Assembly: GCA_947579665.1 (NCBI GenBank)
Contig: OX388341.1
Span: 6,314,752-6,378,751 of the forward strand
Source: Sympetrum striolatum
Taxonomy: Eukaryota; Arthropoda; Insecta; Odonata; Libellulidae
DNA length: 64,000 nucleotides
Direction of reading: 5' to 3'
A program made the position numbers and the translations under genes. The first letter of the stretch is position 1. Every line of letters starts with the position of its first letter. This document shows, in pieces, positions 22,601 to 33,592 of this stretch. Under the pieces are notes generated by a model. It did no database searches. It saw only the letters and a program-made list of their open reading frames with translations, and was not told the DNA's origin.

Positions 22601-24430
22601 TATGGAGATAATTTGAAAACCGGAAATGAGCTTTGAAGAATGAAGCTCGACTTCCAGACAACCGATTTACTCCAAAAATTAATCAACTCTAACGACATCA
22701 ACCAAAATACTTTGTATGAAATTTGGTGTTAATACAATGAATTGTTTCACGTTAGAGCGCCCACTATCACACACACACACACACAGACATCATTCCGAAA
22801 ATGGTCAAAACATGTTCTAGGGACCCCAAAACATGTATTTCCGTTGAAATCTCGAAGTCGAATTTTTTCATGAAAACAATACTTTCTCTATACTTCGTAT
22901 ATGGAGAAAGTAAAAAGAGTGGGTTCTCTTTCAGATTTCCAAAGGTGCTGAAGTGACGGTAGAGACGTGTGTTTTTGAGCACAGCTTAGCAAATTCAATC
23001 CAGTATTGTGCTGGAACCCATGAAGAACAAGATGAAGAAACTCAAAAAATACTGGAAGGAAAAGATGAAGTGACTACTTCTTCTCAGATTTTGCAAAGGT
23101 GAGTTATTCATGAGACTATTAACTGTATAATTTAATTCATCAGTTGTACCTTATCATATTGTCCTAACTTCAGGACTTATGGGAAAATTGGAATTCTTCT
23201 CCATACCCTCCATAAGTTTGACTGGTGACATCAGCTATTGAGCGCTCATTTTTTTCTTTACTTACTAGCAGACAGGTTTGTGAGAATATACGTGTTTATA
23301 TATGTCTTTCTCATGAAGTTGTATACTAGGGTGGAATGTTTTGTCACTTTTTTTTAATCTAAAGTCAGTACCCGGCAGAAGTGGCCCTGGGTTGGCAGGT
23401 CACTTGACATTAGATATATATTTGTATTATTTTTTCCAAATCAAAAAATATCTTCTGTGGGAATTTTTGCTTCAATATTTCAAAATTTTGACAAGAGCAT
23501 CAAAATTGTCATAAATTTTTTTCGGTTAAAAGATTATATTTTTACTAGCCTAAATATGCCTCTGAATGCCTTCTATGGGAACTGAAAAGGAAGTAAATTC
23601 AGTAAAATTAAGTTGTTTTTTAGCACATTTCGTCCTCGTCAATTCCTTCACACTGTGGCTTGTAGCAGTAGCAAAACACTGCTGTTATGCAGCTATTTAT
23701 TGTATTTAATATTTTATCTGTCGTATAAATATTATTATAATATATCTGAGTACATCATAAAGGTGATGGGATTGATTTTCTTGGAAGGAAGGAAAGAAGG
23801 GACACCAATACTGGTTGTAAGGATGGAATCCCTCGAATATTCGAGAAATTAACAAGAAAACCTATGAAATGGGTTGTTTGCTTTTTACTTTACAACAAAG
23901 TGCCGTTACGGGTTATTTTCTTGCATATCGATATAGCCCCCCCTTTGCCATTTTCATAGGTTTAAATCTATATGTCTGTATCTATATATACTCTGGTAAT
24001 CTGGTACTTGATGGTAATTAGGCTCCTCCAGAGTATTTATTCCTCTATTTACTGCAAGTTCTTTTAGATAAGCACCTGATTTTCTGCTTCTATTTACAAA
24101 ATATGAAGTTTTTACGCATCTTCTAGAAATACCAGTTTTTATTTATTGAATGATGTACCATAAAATCAAGTCAACTCATATAGATTACATTCTATCTTTT
24201 TCCTTTATTTCAGGATCCCTGGGGTTAAATTCAAGGACTGCATATTTAACTCAAGTGACAGCTCTTCTCCTGTTTGTTTGAGGTCTATTGGTGGAATTGG
24301 CAAATCTCTAAAGTCAAAAGATGCTGCCTCCAAGTCTGAAGAGAAGATGGGAATCGAAGAAAACTTTAATGAGAGCTTGGTATTGTTGAATGAAGAAGAT
24401 AGTGTTGTAATATTGAGCGATGAAGATTAA
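16655..24430 (+). CDS. nesd: SHCBP1/nessun dorma-like beta-helix protein, multi-exon
   Basis: Spliced plus-strand gene; exons at 16655-16859, 17507-17636, 18724-18943, 21293-21456, 21820-21923, 22935-23098 and 24214-24430 (TAA stop). Introns have GT/AG ends, and phases agree at the first three joints, at 21923/22935 and at 23098/24214. The product is rich in beta-helix coils: VGFFNSLQRAID, VISPGKHF, GANLENLHFDPVGLEAIL, RGIAVGAHGILEANESHF, AYSGAKVTLSNCRFSQC and SKGAEVTVETCVF. These fit the C-terminal parallel beta-helix of SHCBP1 and Drosophila nessun dorma, which work at the cytokinetic ring and midbody. The tail is acidic (LLNEEDSVVILSDED). Frame breaks occur at an A7 run (16759-16765), near 17560, at a G7 run (18762-18768) and at the start of the 21820 exon. 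These indicate pseudogenisation or assembly indels. The N-terminal half is largely unplaced. Confidence 0.7.
17925..18060 (-). repeat. Diverged inverted copy of tRNA-derived SINE
   Basis: The stretch CCCAAAGGAAAAATAGAC, AAAAAAGTCCAATAGGACC and the bases after it are a diverged reverse complement of the plus-strand tRNA-like unit and tail at 18072-18175. The two units are therefore arranged head to head. The T-arm and anticodon-arm equivalents are recognisable but mutated. The pair lies in an intron of the SHCBP1-like gene. Confidence 0.55.
18072..18175 (+). repeat. tRNA-derived SINE (tRNA-like head 18072-18143)
   Basis: The head folds as a tRNA. The D arm is GTTC..GAAC, the anticodon arm CCTGA/TCGGG with loop CCGGCAA (anticodon position GGC, which would read Ala codons), and the T arm is perfect: CCAGG-TTCGATT-CCTGG. 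The acceptor stem has two mismatches, and position 33 is C rather than the universal U, so it is unlikely to be a working tRNA gene. It is followed by a short tail ending TCTATTCTTCCTTTGGC. The A and B boxes of the internal Pol III promoter are intact in pattern. Confidence 0.6.
18230..18723. other. Intron sequence
   Basis: AT-rich intron of the SHCBP1-like gene ending in the acceptor TTTCATTTAG. Nothing else is recognised. Confidence 0.5.
19131..20155 (+). repeat. 1-kb (TG)n-containing repeat family, copy 1
   Basis: The copy starts ACTTTCTCCATATACGAAGT, with a short palindrome (ACTTTCTC...GAGAAAGT), and ends GTGCTGGCCACATCAGA. In order it holds a conserved block (AAAAAATTCGACTTCGAG, GTTTTGGGGTCCCTAGAAC), a (TG)n tract at about 19259-19302, and two tandem blocks of about 300-350 bp. 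Each tandem block contains GGAGTAAATCG, an ACCGGAAGTCGAGCTT element, TTTCCGGTTTTCAAA and TATCTCCATAAATATGATAT. Short stretches that look coding in this repeat are not. It sits in an intron, inserted in a T run. It has no recognised transposase and no clear terminal inverted repeats beyond the palindrome. Confidence 0.85.
20156..21292. other. Intron sequence
   Basis: This is the remainder of the intron before the exon at 21293, AT-rich and ending in a good acceptor (CCCTCTCCCTATTACTGCAG). I saw no further gene or repeat. Confidence 0.5.
22236..22911 (-). repeat. 1-kb (TG)n-containing repeat family, copy 2, shortened
   Basis: This is the inverted copy of the family seen at 19131 and 39207. It reads TCTGATGTGGCCAGCAC at its start and ...TATGGAGAAAGT at its end on the plus strand. 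It is about 350 bp shorter than the other two copies because only one of the two internal tandem blocks is present. That is the outcome expected from recombination between direct repeats. It lies in the intron just upstream of the exon at 22935. Confidence 0.85.
23322..23560 (+). repeat. Dispersed repeat family C, fragment
   Basis: The fragment begins ACTAGGGTGGAATGTTTTG and contains AATCAAAAAATATCTTCTG and GGGAATTTTTGCTTC. It matches the middle of the copies at 55150-55745 (same strand) and 45486-45995 (opposite strand). No coding capacity was seen. Confidence 0.65.
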
Positions 24431-24580
24431 GATATTGTAACTTTTGTTAATGAGCTAATTTTATCCAAAGTTTCTGAAAATTAATTTAACTGTGATATTG
24501 TCCTTGAATTTAATTCTCTAAAATAGAATTTTAATATATTTTATTATTTTAAAATTTTTATTAACTAGCATTTTACTTGG

Positions 24581-24586
24581 AATAAA
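24581..24586 (+). promoter_or_regulatory. Likely polyadenylation signal
   Basis: An AATAAA hexamer lies about 150 bp after the stop codon of the SHCBP1-like gene, in AT-rich 3' sequence. It is a plausible cleavage signal, but other AATAAA copies follow (for example near 24879). Confidence 0.4.
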
Positions 24587-24589
24587 TTG

Positions 24590-25078
24590 AAATTTCCCTT
24601 TATTAGCGGAGAAAATTGATTAATTTTGTCATAGTGTCTTCAATTATATTCATGTATATTTTACTTTTATTTCTCTTGGCATACTTAAATACTCATTCTG
24701 TATGAAACTTGAGCTTTTAATTAATTCAATATATGACCTAGATGTACATACCATTATTAAATTAAAATATTATGTTTCCTTGTTTGTTGATTAGCTGCTA
24801 GTGATGCATCTCAATGTACTCATTCTTATATTTTGTTCAAATTTATTTATATTTATCTATTCATAATGTTCTAAAACTGAATAAATTATATTTTGTTACC
24901 ATTAATACATTAATATAATATCTAAATATCAGGAAATAAATATTGGCTTTAAAAATTCTTATATTTATTTATTCCTAATTTTCTGTTTCCTCAAATGATT
25001 CTTTATTAGAATCTGCAAATTTGGCCTCAACGTTTGTGGTAGTTCTCCATAATAAAACTTGAGAAAAAGAAGAACACT
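24590..25078. other. No gene seen
   Basis: AT-rich sequence 3' to the SHCBP1-like gene. Nothing is recognised. Confidence 0.4.
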
Positions 25079-25080
25079 TA

Positions 25081-25404
25081 CCGTATTTGACGGCATATAA
25101 GAAGCACCCTCATTAAGTTGGTCACTCACAAGGAAAAAAAGGTTTTAATAGTTCGTGCAAAAGCACGGTACCACAATAACTTAAGATGTAGTTTCTTTTA
25201 GTTATCACGTTTCGTAAAAGCCAAATATTAACACAATCATTGAATGCAATTATGAAATAGGTAGTATAGACCATCTGGGCTTGAAATAGTATTCAGTATT
25301 GAAAGTTAACCTGTGGAGGTTGAACCTTCACTTATAAGACGCAGGGAAATTTTTCGAGACATAATTTAGGAAAAAAGGTGCGTCTTATATGCCGTCAAAT
25401 ACGG
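25081..25404. mobile_element. MITE with 28-bp inverted repeats and TA target duplication
   Basis: This 324-bp element starts CCGTATTTGACGGCATATAA, continuing GAAGCACC. It ends with the complementary GGTGCGTCTTATATGCCGTC followed by AAATACGG. TA flanks both sides (25079-25080 and 25405-25406). It has no coding capacity. The TA duplication points to a Tc1/mariner/pogo-type transposase acting in trans. Confidence 0.85.
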
Positions 25405-25994
25405 TATACCTTTACCTCTGTAACTTTATTAGCTCACGACCATGGTTTCCATCTATAAGATCCTCAGGTGACAGGACATGACCATTACACAGCATTTGTA
25501 GTAAAAGGAAGGAGGGGGGAGTGGGTGTCTAAAGGGAAGCTAGGGGAGGGGGAGGTCAGGTGTTTTTCACAACTGCTGAAAGAATCGGGAAAGGGGTGGG
25601 GAAAAAGATTTCTTTGATGGTGAGGGTATTCGGGTGAGGGAGGGATCTCAAAACTTTCCAATTGTTCCTAAGAATTTAGCGAAGACAAGGAAAAAAATGT
25701 GTAACTTATCCTCTCAAACCCATCTGCTGCCATTAGCTAAGCTATGGCATACTTAAGGTGACCAGATTTCTGATCTGCTAAACTGGGACAAATTGTCACT
25801 TCTCCTGAAGCATAGGCAATTTTACATGTATGTATGTATGTATACATGTTTCTTCGGTCAAGTGAAAAATTAGAAAAGTTGTCAGTCTGAGTCCTACACA
25901 ACTCACTTTTCCAGAACCCGAATCGGTGCAACTTCCTGCTGCTACATATGTACAAGCTTAGTATATTATAAATATAGGAATCTATACATATTAA

Positions 25995-28896
25995 CCCTTA
26001 ACCAGTGACGTGCAATTTTTGTCACACTACCAGTGACGTGCGGTCTGGGAGACCGCAATTTTTGAAATATCTTTTAAGTTACTAAATGACACATTTAACA
26101 ATGTTTAAAAGCCTTAATAAACTAATCAGTTATTAAATAATTTGAATTCAAATTTAATTTTATGTTAATATGAACAAAATTACTATTATTAATCATTTTA
26201 CGAAGATAGTCAAAAATTTGAATGAAAAAAACATATCCTAGCAAAATAATGTCGCATATTAAAAATCAGGTGCCTATTTTTGTAGCAAAGCCTTTAATGT
26301 ATTTTTGGGATGATAATTGATGAAACGTTCTTGAAAAATATTTCATTTATTTTGTTTTTCATGGATTCTGCAAACGTTCGATATTACATTTTTCGTGAAA
26401 AATGTCCTACCCCTCCATAGAAGCACAGCTCTTGCAAATTTTTTTGTGCATTATAAAAAAACTGGTTGTCTACATTTGGACCAACAGAAGGAGGTTTTTC
26501 GTTTTTTTCATGGAGGGCAAAGTCGGCAAGTCTTCCGCTTCTCTAGTTTATCTTCGAAATTTTGAGGTTTTTCAACTGTTAGGTTCAGAATTCGGCCTAT
26601 ATTGGCTCTTAATTGTGTGGGAATCTTGCTGTTTGACATCATCCTCTTTAATTGTGGCCTTACTAACTCCGCTGCAATGCATTTAATAAAATCGTACCTA
26701 TTCAGATACTTCTTGTCTTTTAGAGACTGCTGGAACACAAAAGAATTCACCAATGAAATGTCTAAAATCCTAAGAAACACTGCCATTGGCCATCTCCTTG
26801 TTCTTCGACTAGATGAGTAGCTGCTGCACATTTTATGTAGTGTATGTACTCCACCCTTGATTGAATTATAGAAAGCTATAATTTCAGGTTTCATTGTCAC
26901 GTCATCAGTGCTCTCTGTGGTGCATTGACGACACCAACCAAAGAGTCCTGTTTCTCTTTGGCACATGAGGAACTAGAGTCATGTTGCCGTTTATCCATAC
27001 AACGAGGACCCTTTTGTGCCTTCTTTTGAAGGCCAGAACTCATTGGATATTTCCCTTTAATTTTTTCGTATCGTCCCGACATAGGTCAGTCCTTTCACCC
27101 TCAGCTTCTAAACCAGTTCAATTGATGTGAACCAATTATCAGCTGTAATATTTCCATCGGAATGAAATAATGGCTCAGTGAGACGCGGAACTGATTGCGT
27201 AGGTTTCGAAGTCTTTTTCTCTTCCTCTGACAGACCTTTTCCGTTGGCACTTTTTCCGGCGTACAAATAGGCATTATACAAATAGCTATTCGATGTATCC
27301 GTCAAACACATAATTTTGAGGCCATACTTACTCAGGATGTACATTTTAAATCGGCACCGACCCCTGAAGGAAATTAACATTTCGTCAATACAAGTTGTTG
27401 TGCCCAGTGAATAGCAACAATGAGAATTTTTTACGAAATGATTTAACAAATCAGAAATTGGTGCAACTGGGTCACTTTCGTACCGGACGATTCGATCTTC
27501 TTGGTTATCAAACCGAAGACATAAAAGGAGAACAGCAAATCGTTGTCCATACATTACTAAACGAAAAATTTCCTTTCCCATGCCATCTGCAGCAAAAGTA
27601 CTACTAATACCTTCATCGTTAGATTTAAATATTGCCGAATATATTAATAACTCAAGTAAAGTTCTTAATTCAACATAATCTAAATCTTGGATTTCTGGCC
27701 TACTCTGGTATACTTTTCTCATAACTTCTGAAGTTTGACATTTGTCCAACACAAAATCAAATTTATTATATCGTCGTCAAAAATAAGCGACCAAAAATGG
27801 AGAGGTTGCAGTTACCTATCTAGAGGTATAACAAATTGCTTCAAACCTGGTTTTTCCGCAACAATGTTATACAGACGAGTGTAAACGTTTCTCTTTGGCT
27901 CTTTAGAACTCTTATTTTCCCAGGCAATTGGTTTTCCTGCCGCCATATTTGCAAATTATTTTACAACAAAGATATATTTTAGAAAGAAACGAACTTACTG
28001 AAAAAATATAACTCGCATGATTCGTTTTTCAAAATATCCGCGTATGCGATCCGTGCAGCAAGATGATTACTTGGCAACGAATAGAGTGAAACTAAAGAAA
28101 GCAGTTTGGGGAAAATCCGAGAAATACGTTCTCTTTCACATCTAGTCATGTACTGCTCGAACATTCGCCTCGGGTTTTCCCCAGGATCACTCCACCCTTT
28201 CCATTGGGGGTCCATATTCCGCTTACAATATGCTTCACTAAAGGTCATTCATCCCAGGCACAAATGAGTAGTGGCAACAAAGAGAAATTCTCGCTGGATT
28301 TGGTTATTCTGAGTTTGCCGCCACTTCGGTCGCATCCGTAGTAAGTGACATTCTAGTGTCAGAATCACAGCGAAATATAAAGACGAAAAATTCGGTTCCA
28401 TACACATAAGGTGTTTTAATGCAAGTATGATTTAATATTTTTCTAAAAAGATTTTTATTGTTGGAGTTGATATTATAAAATAACCAAAACAATCAGTATT
28501 CTTTAGGACGACCTCAACATTAGCCTACTATCATAAAATCCATATATTTTGCCTAATTTATGCTTTTCAAATAGCAATAACAAAGAAATGTGAAAATAAT
28601 AAACAAATTTAATAAATAAAGTTAAATTTTGTAAGCCACCGTAATAATATTCATCCATATTACGAATTGAGTTTTCCCGAATTAGTGACGTGCGGTCTCT
28701 CAGACCGCGCATGAAATTAAATCGCAAGTTAATAGAAATACAAGTAAGATAAATGAAATTCGAAGAATTCTATATACTACGTAAAGGTATCTAAGAAGGT
28801 ACCATAAATAACAGATTTGTTAAAAATCAAATAATTTTTTTATTCACAATGAAAAAATCGCTGCGGTCTCTCAGACCGCACGTCACTGGTTAAGGG
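25995..28896 (-). mobile_element. piggyBac element with TTAA target duplication
   Basis: Inverted repeats CCCTTAACCAGTGACGTGC start at 25995 and, as the complement, end at 28896. They are flanked by TTAA at 25991-25994 and 28897-28900. Subterminal repeats of AGTGACGTGCGGTCT with the palindrome GGTCTGGGAGACC (GGTCTCTCAGACC at the right end) lie inside both ends. This structure is typical of autonomous piggyBac elements. It carries one transposase relic on the minus strand. Confidence 0.95.
26400..27945 (-). pseudogene. piggyBac transposase (DDE_Tnp_1_7, PGBD4-like)
   Basis: The likely start is MAAGKPIAWENK at about 27945, followed by the family motif FDDDIINLILCWTN. A single-base shift near 27750 leads into the main ORF (27752-27108). 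This contains the catalytic region: SRPEIQDLDYVELRTLL, CIDEMLISFRGR (first Asp), KYGLKIMCLTDTSNSYL and NITADNWFTSIEL (later Asp). Other frames hold MSGRYEKIKGKY (27082-26897), KPEIIAFYNSIKGGVHTL (which contributes the last conserved acidic site of this family) and RRWPMAVFLRILDISLVNS (26966-26508). The C-terminal cysteine-rich finger begins KTCRLCPP and is split. At least three frame changes make it inactive. The ORF at 28248-27979 lies within the element but has no recognisable domain. Confidence 0.88.
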
Positions 28897-29289
28897 TTAA
28901 GCATTTTTAATGATTATTTTGATGGCATAAATCCAAAGACGGGTACAAATTAGTATTTTTTTTTGCCTTTCAGGACACCGGGACAAACACCCCAAAACCA
29001 GTACTGTCCCGGCCAAAACGGTACGTATGGTCACCTTAGGCATACTGTATACGATTTTTATGAAATGGAGTAAATCATTTGTTTGTTTTATATAATTGAG
29101 TTAATTATCAAAAATGTCATATTATATAAGAATGGAAATTAATCCTTTCACTTCATATTCTTACTATCCCTCCCCATATTCCCTTTTAAGGTATTCTTCA
29201 TTAGTTAGTCTGTTCATCCTATATATATTTATAATTCTATTGTACCTTATTTCCTTTGCTTCCAATATCTATTATCTATTATATATAGA

Positions 29290-32036
29290 TGCTTCTCCGG
29301 ATTCATTCATATATATAGGTATATAGATAGGATACTAATTCACAGCCTAAACTACAAGCGTCATTGATTTGAAATTTTTATGACGGATTGGCCATAACGT
29401 GTAACCGCCAGAAAAATTGCGATTTTGAACATCAGTGTCATGGGTTCGATTCCAGAGGGCTCCAAATTCCGATTTTTCCCGTTTAAATGCATTGCTTTGA
29501 TTTTACGGAATTTTTAAAAAATACTTCCCGGATAGGTAGAGAATCGAAACTCTAGGAGCCTTTATATATTGGCATGATCTATCGAAAACATAAATAACTT
29601 TTAAGGAAAATGTCCTGGGTTCGATGCAATGTCGAGGCAAATATCGTCCGTTTAAAATGCATTGTGTCGATTTTTAAGATTTTTTTTGGACCCTTTCCCG
29701 ATGGCATGGAAACTTTAAATTTGGCATGGGGTTAGATATCATAAATATATTTCATAATCAAATATTTTTTATTCGGTGATGGTCCTTGGTTCGATCCCAG
29801 GGGGCTATTTACAATCCTCAATGCGTTTCTTACGGAGATAACGGGAAACAAATTTTAGGTACTTCCCGGAATGATATCAACTTCAAACTTTGCAATAAAT
29901 AAGATCAAGTCCTTTAAAATCAAACTGTGCATTCACTGCTACCATTGTGTCCTGGGTTCGACACCAGGCGTCTCTACAATCAGTAACTGATCAGATTTTA
30001 ATAATTATTTTGAACCCTTTCCCAATAATATAGAAACTCGAAATTCGGTATATGGATAGAGATCATAAATACATTTCAAAAACATGTTTTACATTTCCAA
30101 GATCGTCCTTGGTTTGAATCCAGAGAGCCATTTACATTCGTGAAAAGTAGAACGTCGTTTGAGGCAGTTGCAGCCAATATTTCTGCTTGAATTTTCACAC
30201 ATAGTAATAGATGGTGATTTTCTGTTGTGCTGCATAGTAAGTTCACCAGGATGACCCGGGTTCGATGCCAGAAGATTAATTGAAGCGAATTTTAAGAATA
30301 TTTTCAATCCTTTTTTATTTTTCTTTAGAAGACCGTCCCGATATAATGCCGATATGAAATTAGTGTTGTCGATCTGCTTGCAGTATGCAAGCTACATTTT
30401 ACTCATATAAATTATTTCTCCGGATTCATTCAAGGATATAGATAGATAGATAGATAGGATACTAATTCACAGGCTAAACCACCAGCGTCATTGACTTGAA
30501 ATTTTTATGACGTATTGGCCATAACGTGTGACCCCCAGAAAAATTGCGATCTTGAACCTCATTGTCATTGGTTCGATTCCAGAGGGTGCCAAAGTCCCGA
30601 TTTTTTCCATTTAAATGCATTGCTTTGATTTTCCAGAATTTTTAAAAAATACTTCCCAGATAGGTAGAGAAATCAAACTCTAGGAGCCTATATATATAGT
30701 CATGATCTATCGAAAACAGAAATGACTTTTACAACAAAGATCCTGGGTTCGATGCTAGGACGATGCAAATATCTGCCCTTTAAAATACATGGGAGTAGTT
30801 TTTCATAATTTTTTTTGATTCACTTATCGATATGATAGGAAGTTTTTGCTAGGATGGAACATGTATGGTAAGAATTGCTTTATGAAAAAAATTTAGATAA
30901 GACCATACATTTCCTGGGTTCGATGCCAGAGCACATTAAAATTTCTCACATAAGAATTATAAGAGAAAAGTAGGATGTTGTTTGAGGCAGTTGCAGCAAA
31001 TATTCCTGCTTGAATTTTCACACATAGTTAGAGATGGGAGTCTTCTGTTGTGCTGCATAGAAATTATTTCCAGGAAGTCCCTGGTTCGAAGCCAGGCGTT
31101 TAATATATCTCCCGTTTAAAACACATTGAGTTAGTTTTCATTATTCATTTTGATGTACTTATCGAAATAATAGGAAGTTCTTGCTTTGTTAAAAGATGTA
31201 TATTAAGACTCGGCTAAAGAAATAAATTATATAAGTACATGCTGTTCCTTGGTTCGATGCCAGAGCACATTAAAATTTCTCACATAAGAAAAATAAGGGA
31301 AAAGTAGGATGTCGTTTGAGGCAGTTGCAGCCAATATTTCTGCTTGAATTTTCACTCATAGTTAGAATCTTCTGTTGTGCTGCATAGTAAATTTACCAGG
31401 AAGACCCTGGTTCGATGCCTGATGATTAAATTGCAGCGAATTTAAAGAAAATTTTCAATATTTTCAATCTTTTATTTTTTTTTGAGGACCGTCCCGATAT
31501 GATGCCAATATGAAATTAGTGTTGTTGATCTGCTTGCAGTATGCAAGCTACATTTTACTCGTATATAATAGATACGTAGATGCTTCTCCGGATTCATTCA
31601 TATAGATAGGATACAAATTCACAGGCTAAACCACAAGCGTGATTGAGTTGAAATTTTTACGGCGTATTGGCCATAACGTCTAACCGCCAGAAAAATTGCG
31701 ATTTTGTACCTCTGTTTCATGGGTTCGATTCCAGATGGCCCCAAAGTCCCGATTTTCTCCATGAAGATACATTGCGTGGATTTTCGAAAATTTTCTTGAG
31801 GCACTTCCCAGAAAAGTAGAGAGTTGAAATTCGAGGTATCGCTGGAGGCACTGCGTATCCGACGAGAACCATTAAGACATTATCGAAGATTATCATTGGT
31901 TCGACGCTAGGTCAGAGCAATTATTCTCACGTTTCATTTACATTGCGATGTTTAAGATTTTTTTAAATCACCTCCCGATAAGATAGAAACTTTAAACTCG
32001 GCATGTGGATAGAGATCGTAAATATCTTATAACGTG
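29290..32036 (+). repeat. B-box satellite, higher-order tandem array, part 1
   Basis: Units of about 1.1 kb start CTCCGGATTCATTCA, at about 29293, 30420 and 31580. They end with TGTTGTCGATCTGCTTGCAG then TATGCAAGCTACATTTTACT. Each unit is made of five to seven related monomers. In the first unit the core GGTTCGAT motif occurs at 29443, 29618, 29789, 29955, 30111 (as GGTTTGAA) and 30259, a spacing of 148-175 bp. Other shared monomer parts are TTTAAAATGCATTG after the motif and TTCCCGATA..AT..AAACTTGAAATTCGG further on. The motif matches the T-arm/B box of tRNA genes, but no A box or cloverleaf is present. Neighbouring units differ in which monomers they retain. A short GATA microsatellite occurs at about 30440. 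Confidence 0.88.
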
Positions 32037-32959
32037 GTGATATGGCGGCACAGAAATATCTTCCGTGGTTACCTGATCGAGCTTTTGATTTAGTTTGAGC
32101 GTTTGAGTCGGGGGGTATCTTTCACCCCTTGCCTCTTAAAATCGGCATTGTATTCAATGACATATTGTACATAAATCGCGATCTTTTCTGGCTTTAGAAT
32201 CTCATAGTTGACTCGCGACTTTCAGCGAATTTATTCTTTGCAATTATCCATCAGATGACTCTCGAACTCTGACGTATACATACTAGTTTATTATTAATTT
32301 GGAACGATTGGAGAAATTTCTTCTTGAAATACCGCGCACAATTTGAACTTCATATTTCCATTCGCTTCGATGGGTAATCTTGTAGTAAGCAACTTCAAGG
32401 AATTAGTGGCATAAAATCTCCAAAAACCGTATTTGTCGGCGTTCCTTGTCTTATTCCCCGGTATTCGGAGAAAAGAAGAAAGGATTCTCTTTTAAGATTC
32501 ACAAAGCGCCTTTCGAAGACAACTCATCAGAGTTAGTAAAATACAAAGCAACATCTGCAAGGCGAGGAGTATATATTGTGTGGTGGGTGGAGTGTGAGGG
32601 GGATTTCCTGTGACGTATCCCGGACTCTATACATGACTATATCGTTCTCAAAATACGTATGAAAGTAACCCCATAGATTAGTTACTATTGGAAATGACTC
32701 CATGGGCTTCATTTTTTAGCAATATTAATTCGATTTCCGAAAGCCGACAGCAGGGATAGCGAACCTTTTGCGGACAGAGTGTAATACATATTTGTTCTAC
32801 ATGAGCGATTTCAATATAAAATTATAATAAAATATATAATGTATAATATACGATAAAATATATAAATATGAAAAATAAATATAACATATAAAATGTATAA
32901 TAAAATATGTAATAAATATATAACTGAAATGATAATTAGCTATATGAATAACAGATATA
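32037..32959. other. Insertion flank, no gene recognised
   Basis: The satellite is interrupted near 32037. This non-satellite DNA precedes and probably belongs to the hAT-like fragment at 32960. It includes AT-rich dyads at 32820-32930 and a GC-richer part with no ORF of note. Confidence 0.4.
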
Positions 32960-33592
32960 TTTTCATATGATTTTTGCAGAACCGCCTGTAACAACCTCTT
33001 TGGTGCCTCCAACTTTTAAACGTTGGAAAAAAAACTATCCGTGGCTCGTACTTAACAAAAACTATTGCGGAATTTGCAACGTCTGTACTGAAGCGTGTGA
33101 ATGGCAATTGATTGCAAATTTCGACTCGCATACTCTGAAATCAAAACAAGCGTGGGTCGATGATGGATTTTCAAACTGGAAGCATGGGTCAGAGCGGATG
33201 AAGAACCATTCGTTCTACACTTCAATTGCACCGAAGCACTGGCAAACCTGGGAAAAGTGAACGTTGTACAAAACATATCGTCGGCTCACTCGAAACAGAT
33301 GATGGAGAACGGCGTTACTGAAAATTTTCAGCACCTGAAAGCATTGGCAAAACAGGGTTTGCCTTTGGAATAATGACGATAATTCCAATTCAATGGCGTT
33401 CTTGAAGGCTCGCTCGGAAGACGTTCCAGAACTGAAATCCTGGTTGCAGAGAGACCATGAAAGTCAAGATGAAATACTCGATCTGATGGCCACTACAATC
33501 TTGACAAAAATCATGGACGAGATAAGAAAAGCGGAGAATTTTTCGATTCTACTAGATGAAACAGCAGATGCGTCACGAATAGAGCAGGTGAA
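32960..33592 (+). pseudogene. ZMYM1-like hAT transposase fragment (TTF-type zinc finger end, DUF4371 start)
   Basis: The plus-strand coding remnant includes FKRWKKNYPWLVLN, CGICNVCTEAC (TTF-type finger), GFSNWKHGSERMKNH, the segment VTENFQHLKALAKQGLPL, and then, after a frame change near 33370, MAFLKARSEDVPELKSWLQ and ILLDETADASRIEQV. This order matches the N-terminal half of ZMYM1-like hAT proteins; the first catalytic Asp lies in LDETAD. The homology ends exactly where satellite sequence resumes (AAATTAGTGTTGTCGATCTG), so the rest is lost. It is a truncated insertion within the B-box satellite. Confidence 0.75.

Larger units (their letters stand above)
25754..29038. mobile_element. Short hAT-type element, interrupted by piggyBac
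   Basis: The inverted repeats are TAAGGTGACCAGATTTC at 25754 and the complement of TAAGGTGACCATACG ending at 29038. They are flanked by a perfect 8-bp duplication, GGCATACT, at 25746-25753 and 29039-29046. An 8-bp duplication is the hallmark of hAT insertions. Removing the piggyBac element at 25995-28896 and one TTAA leaves a non-coding element of about 380 bp. Confidence 0.85.
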
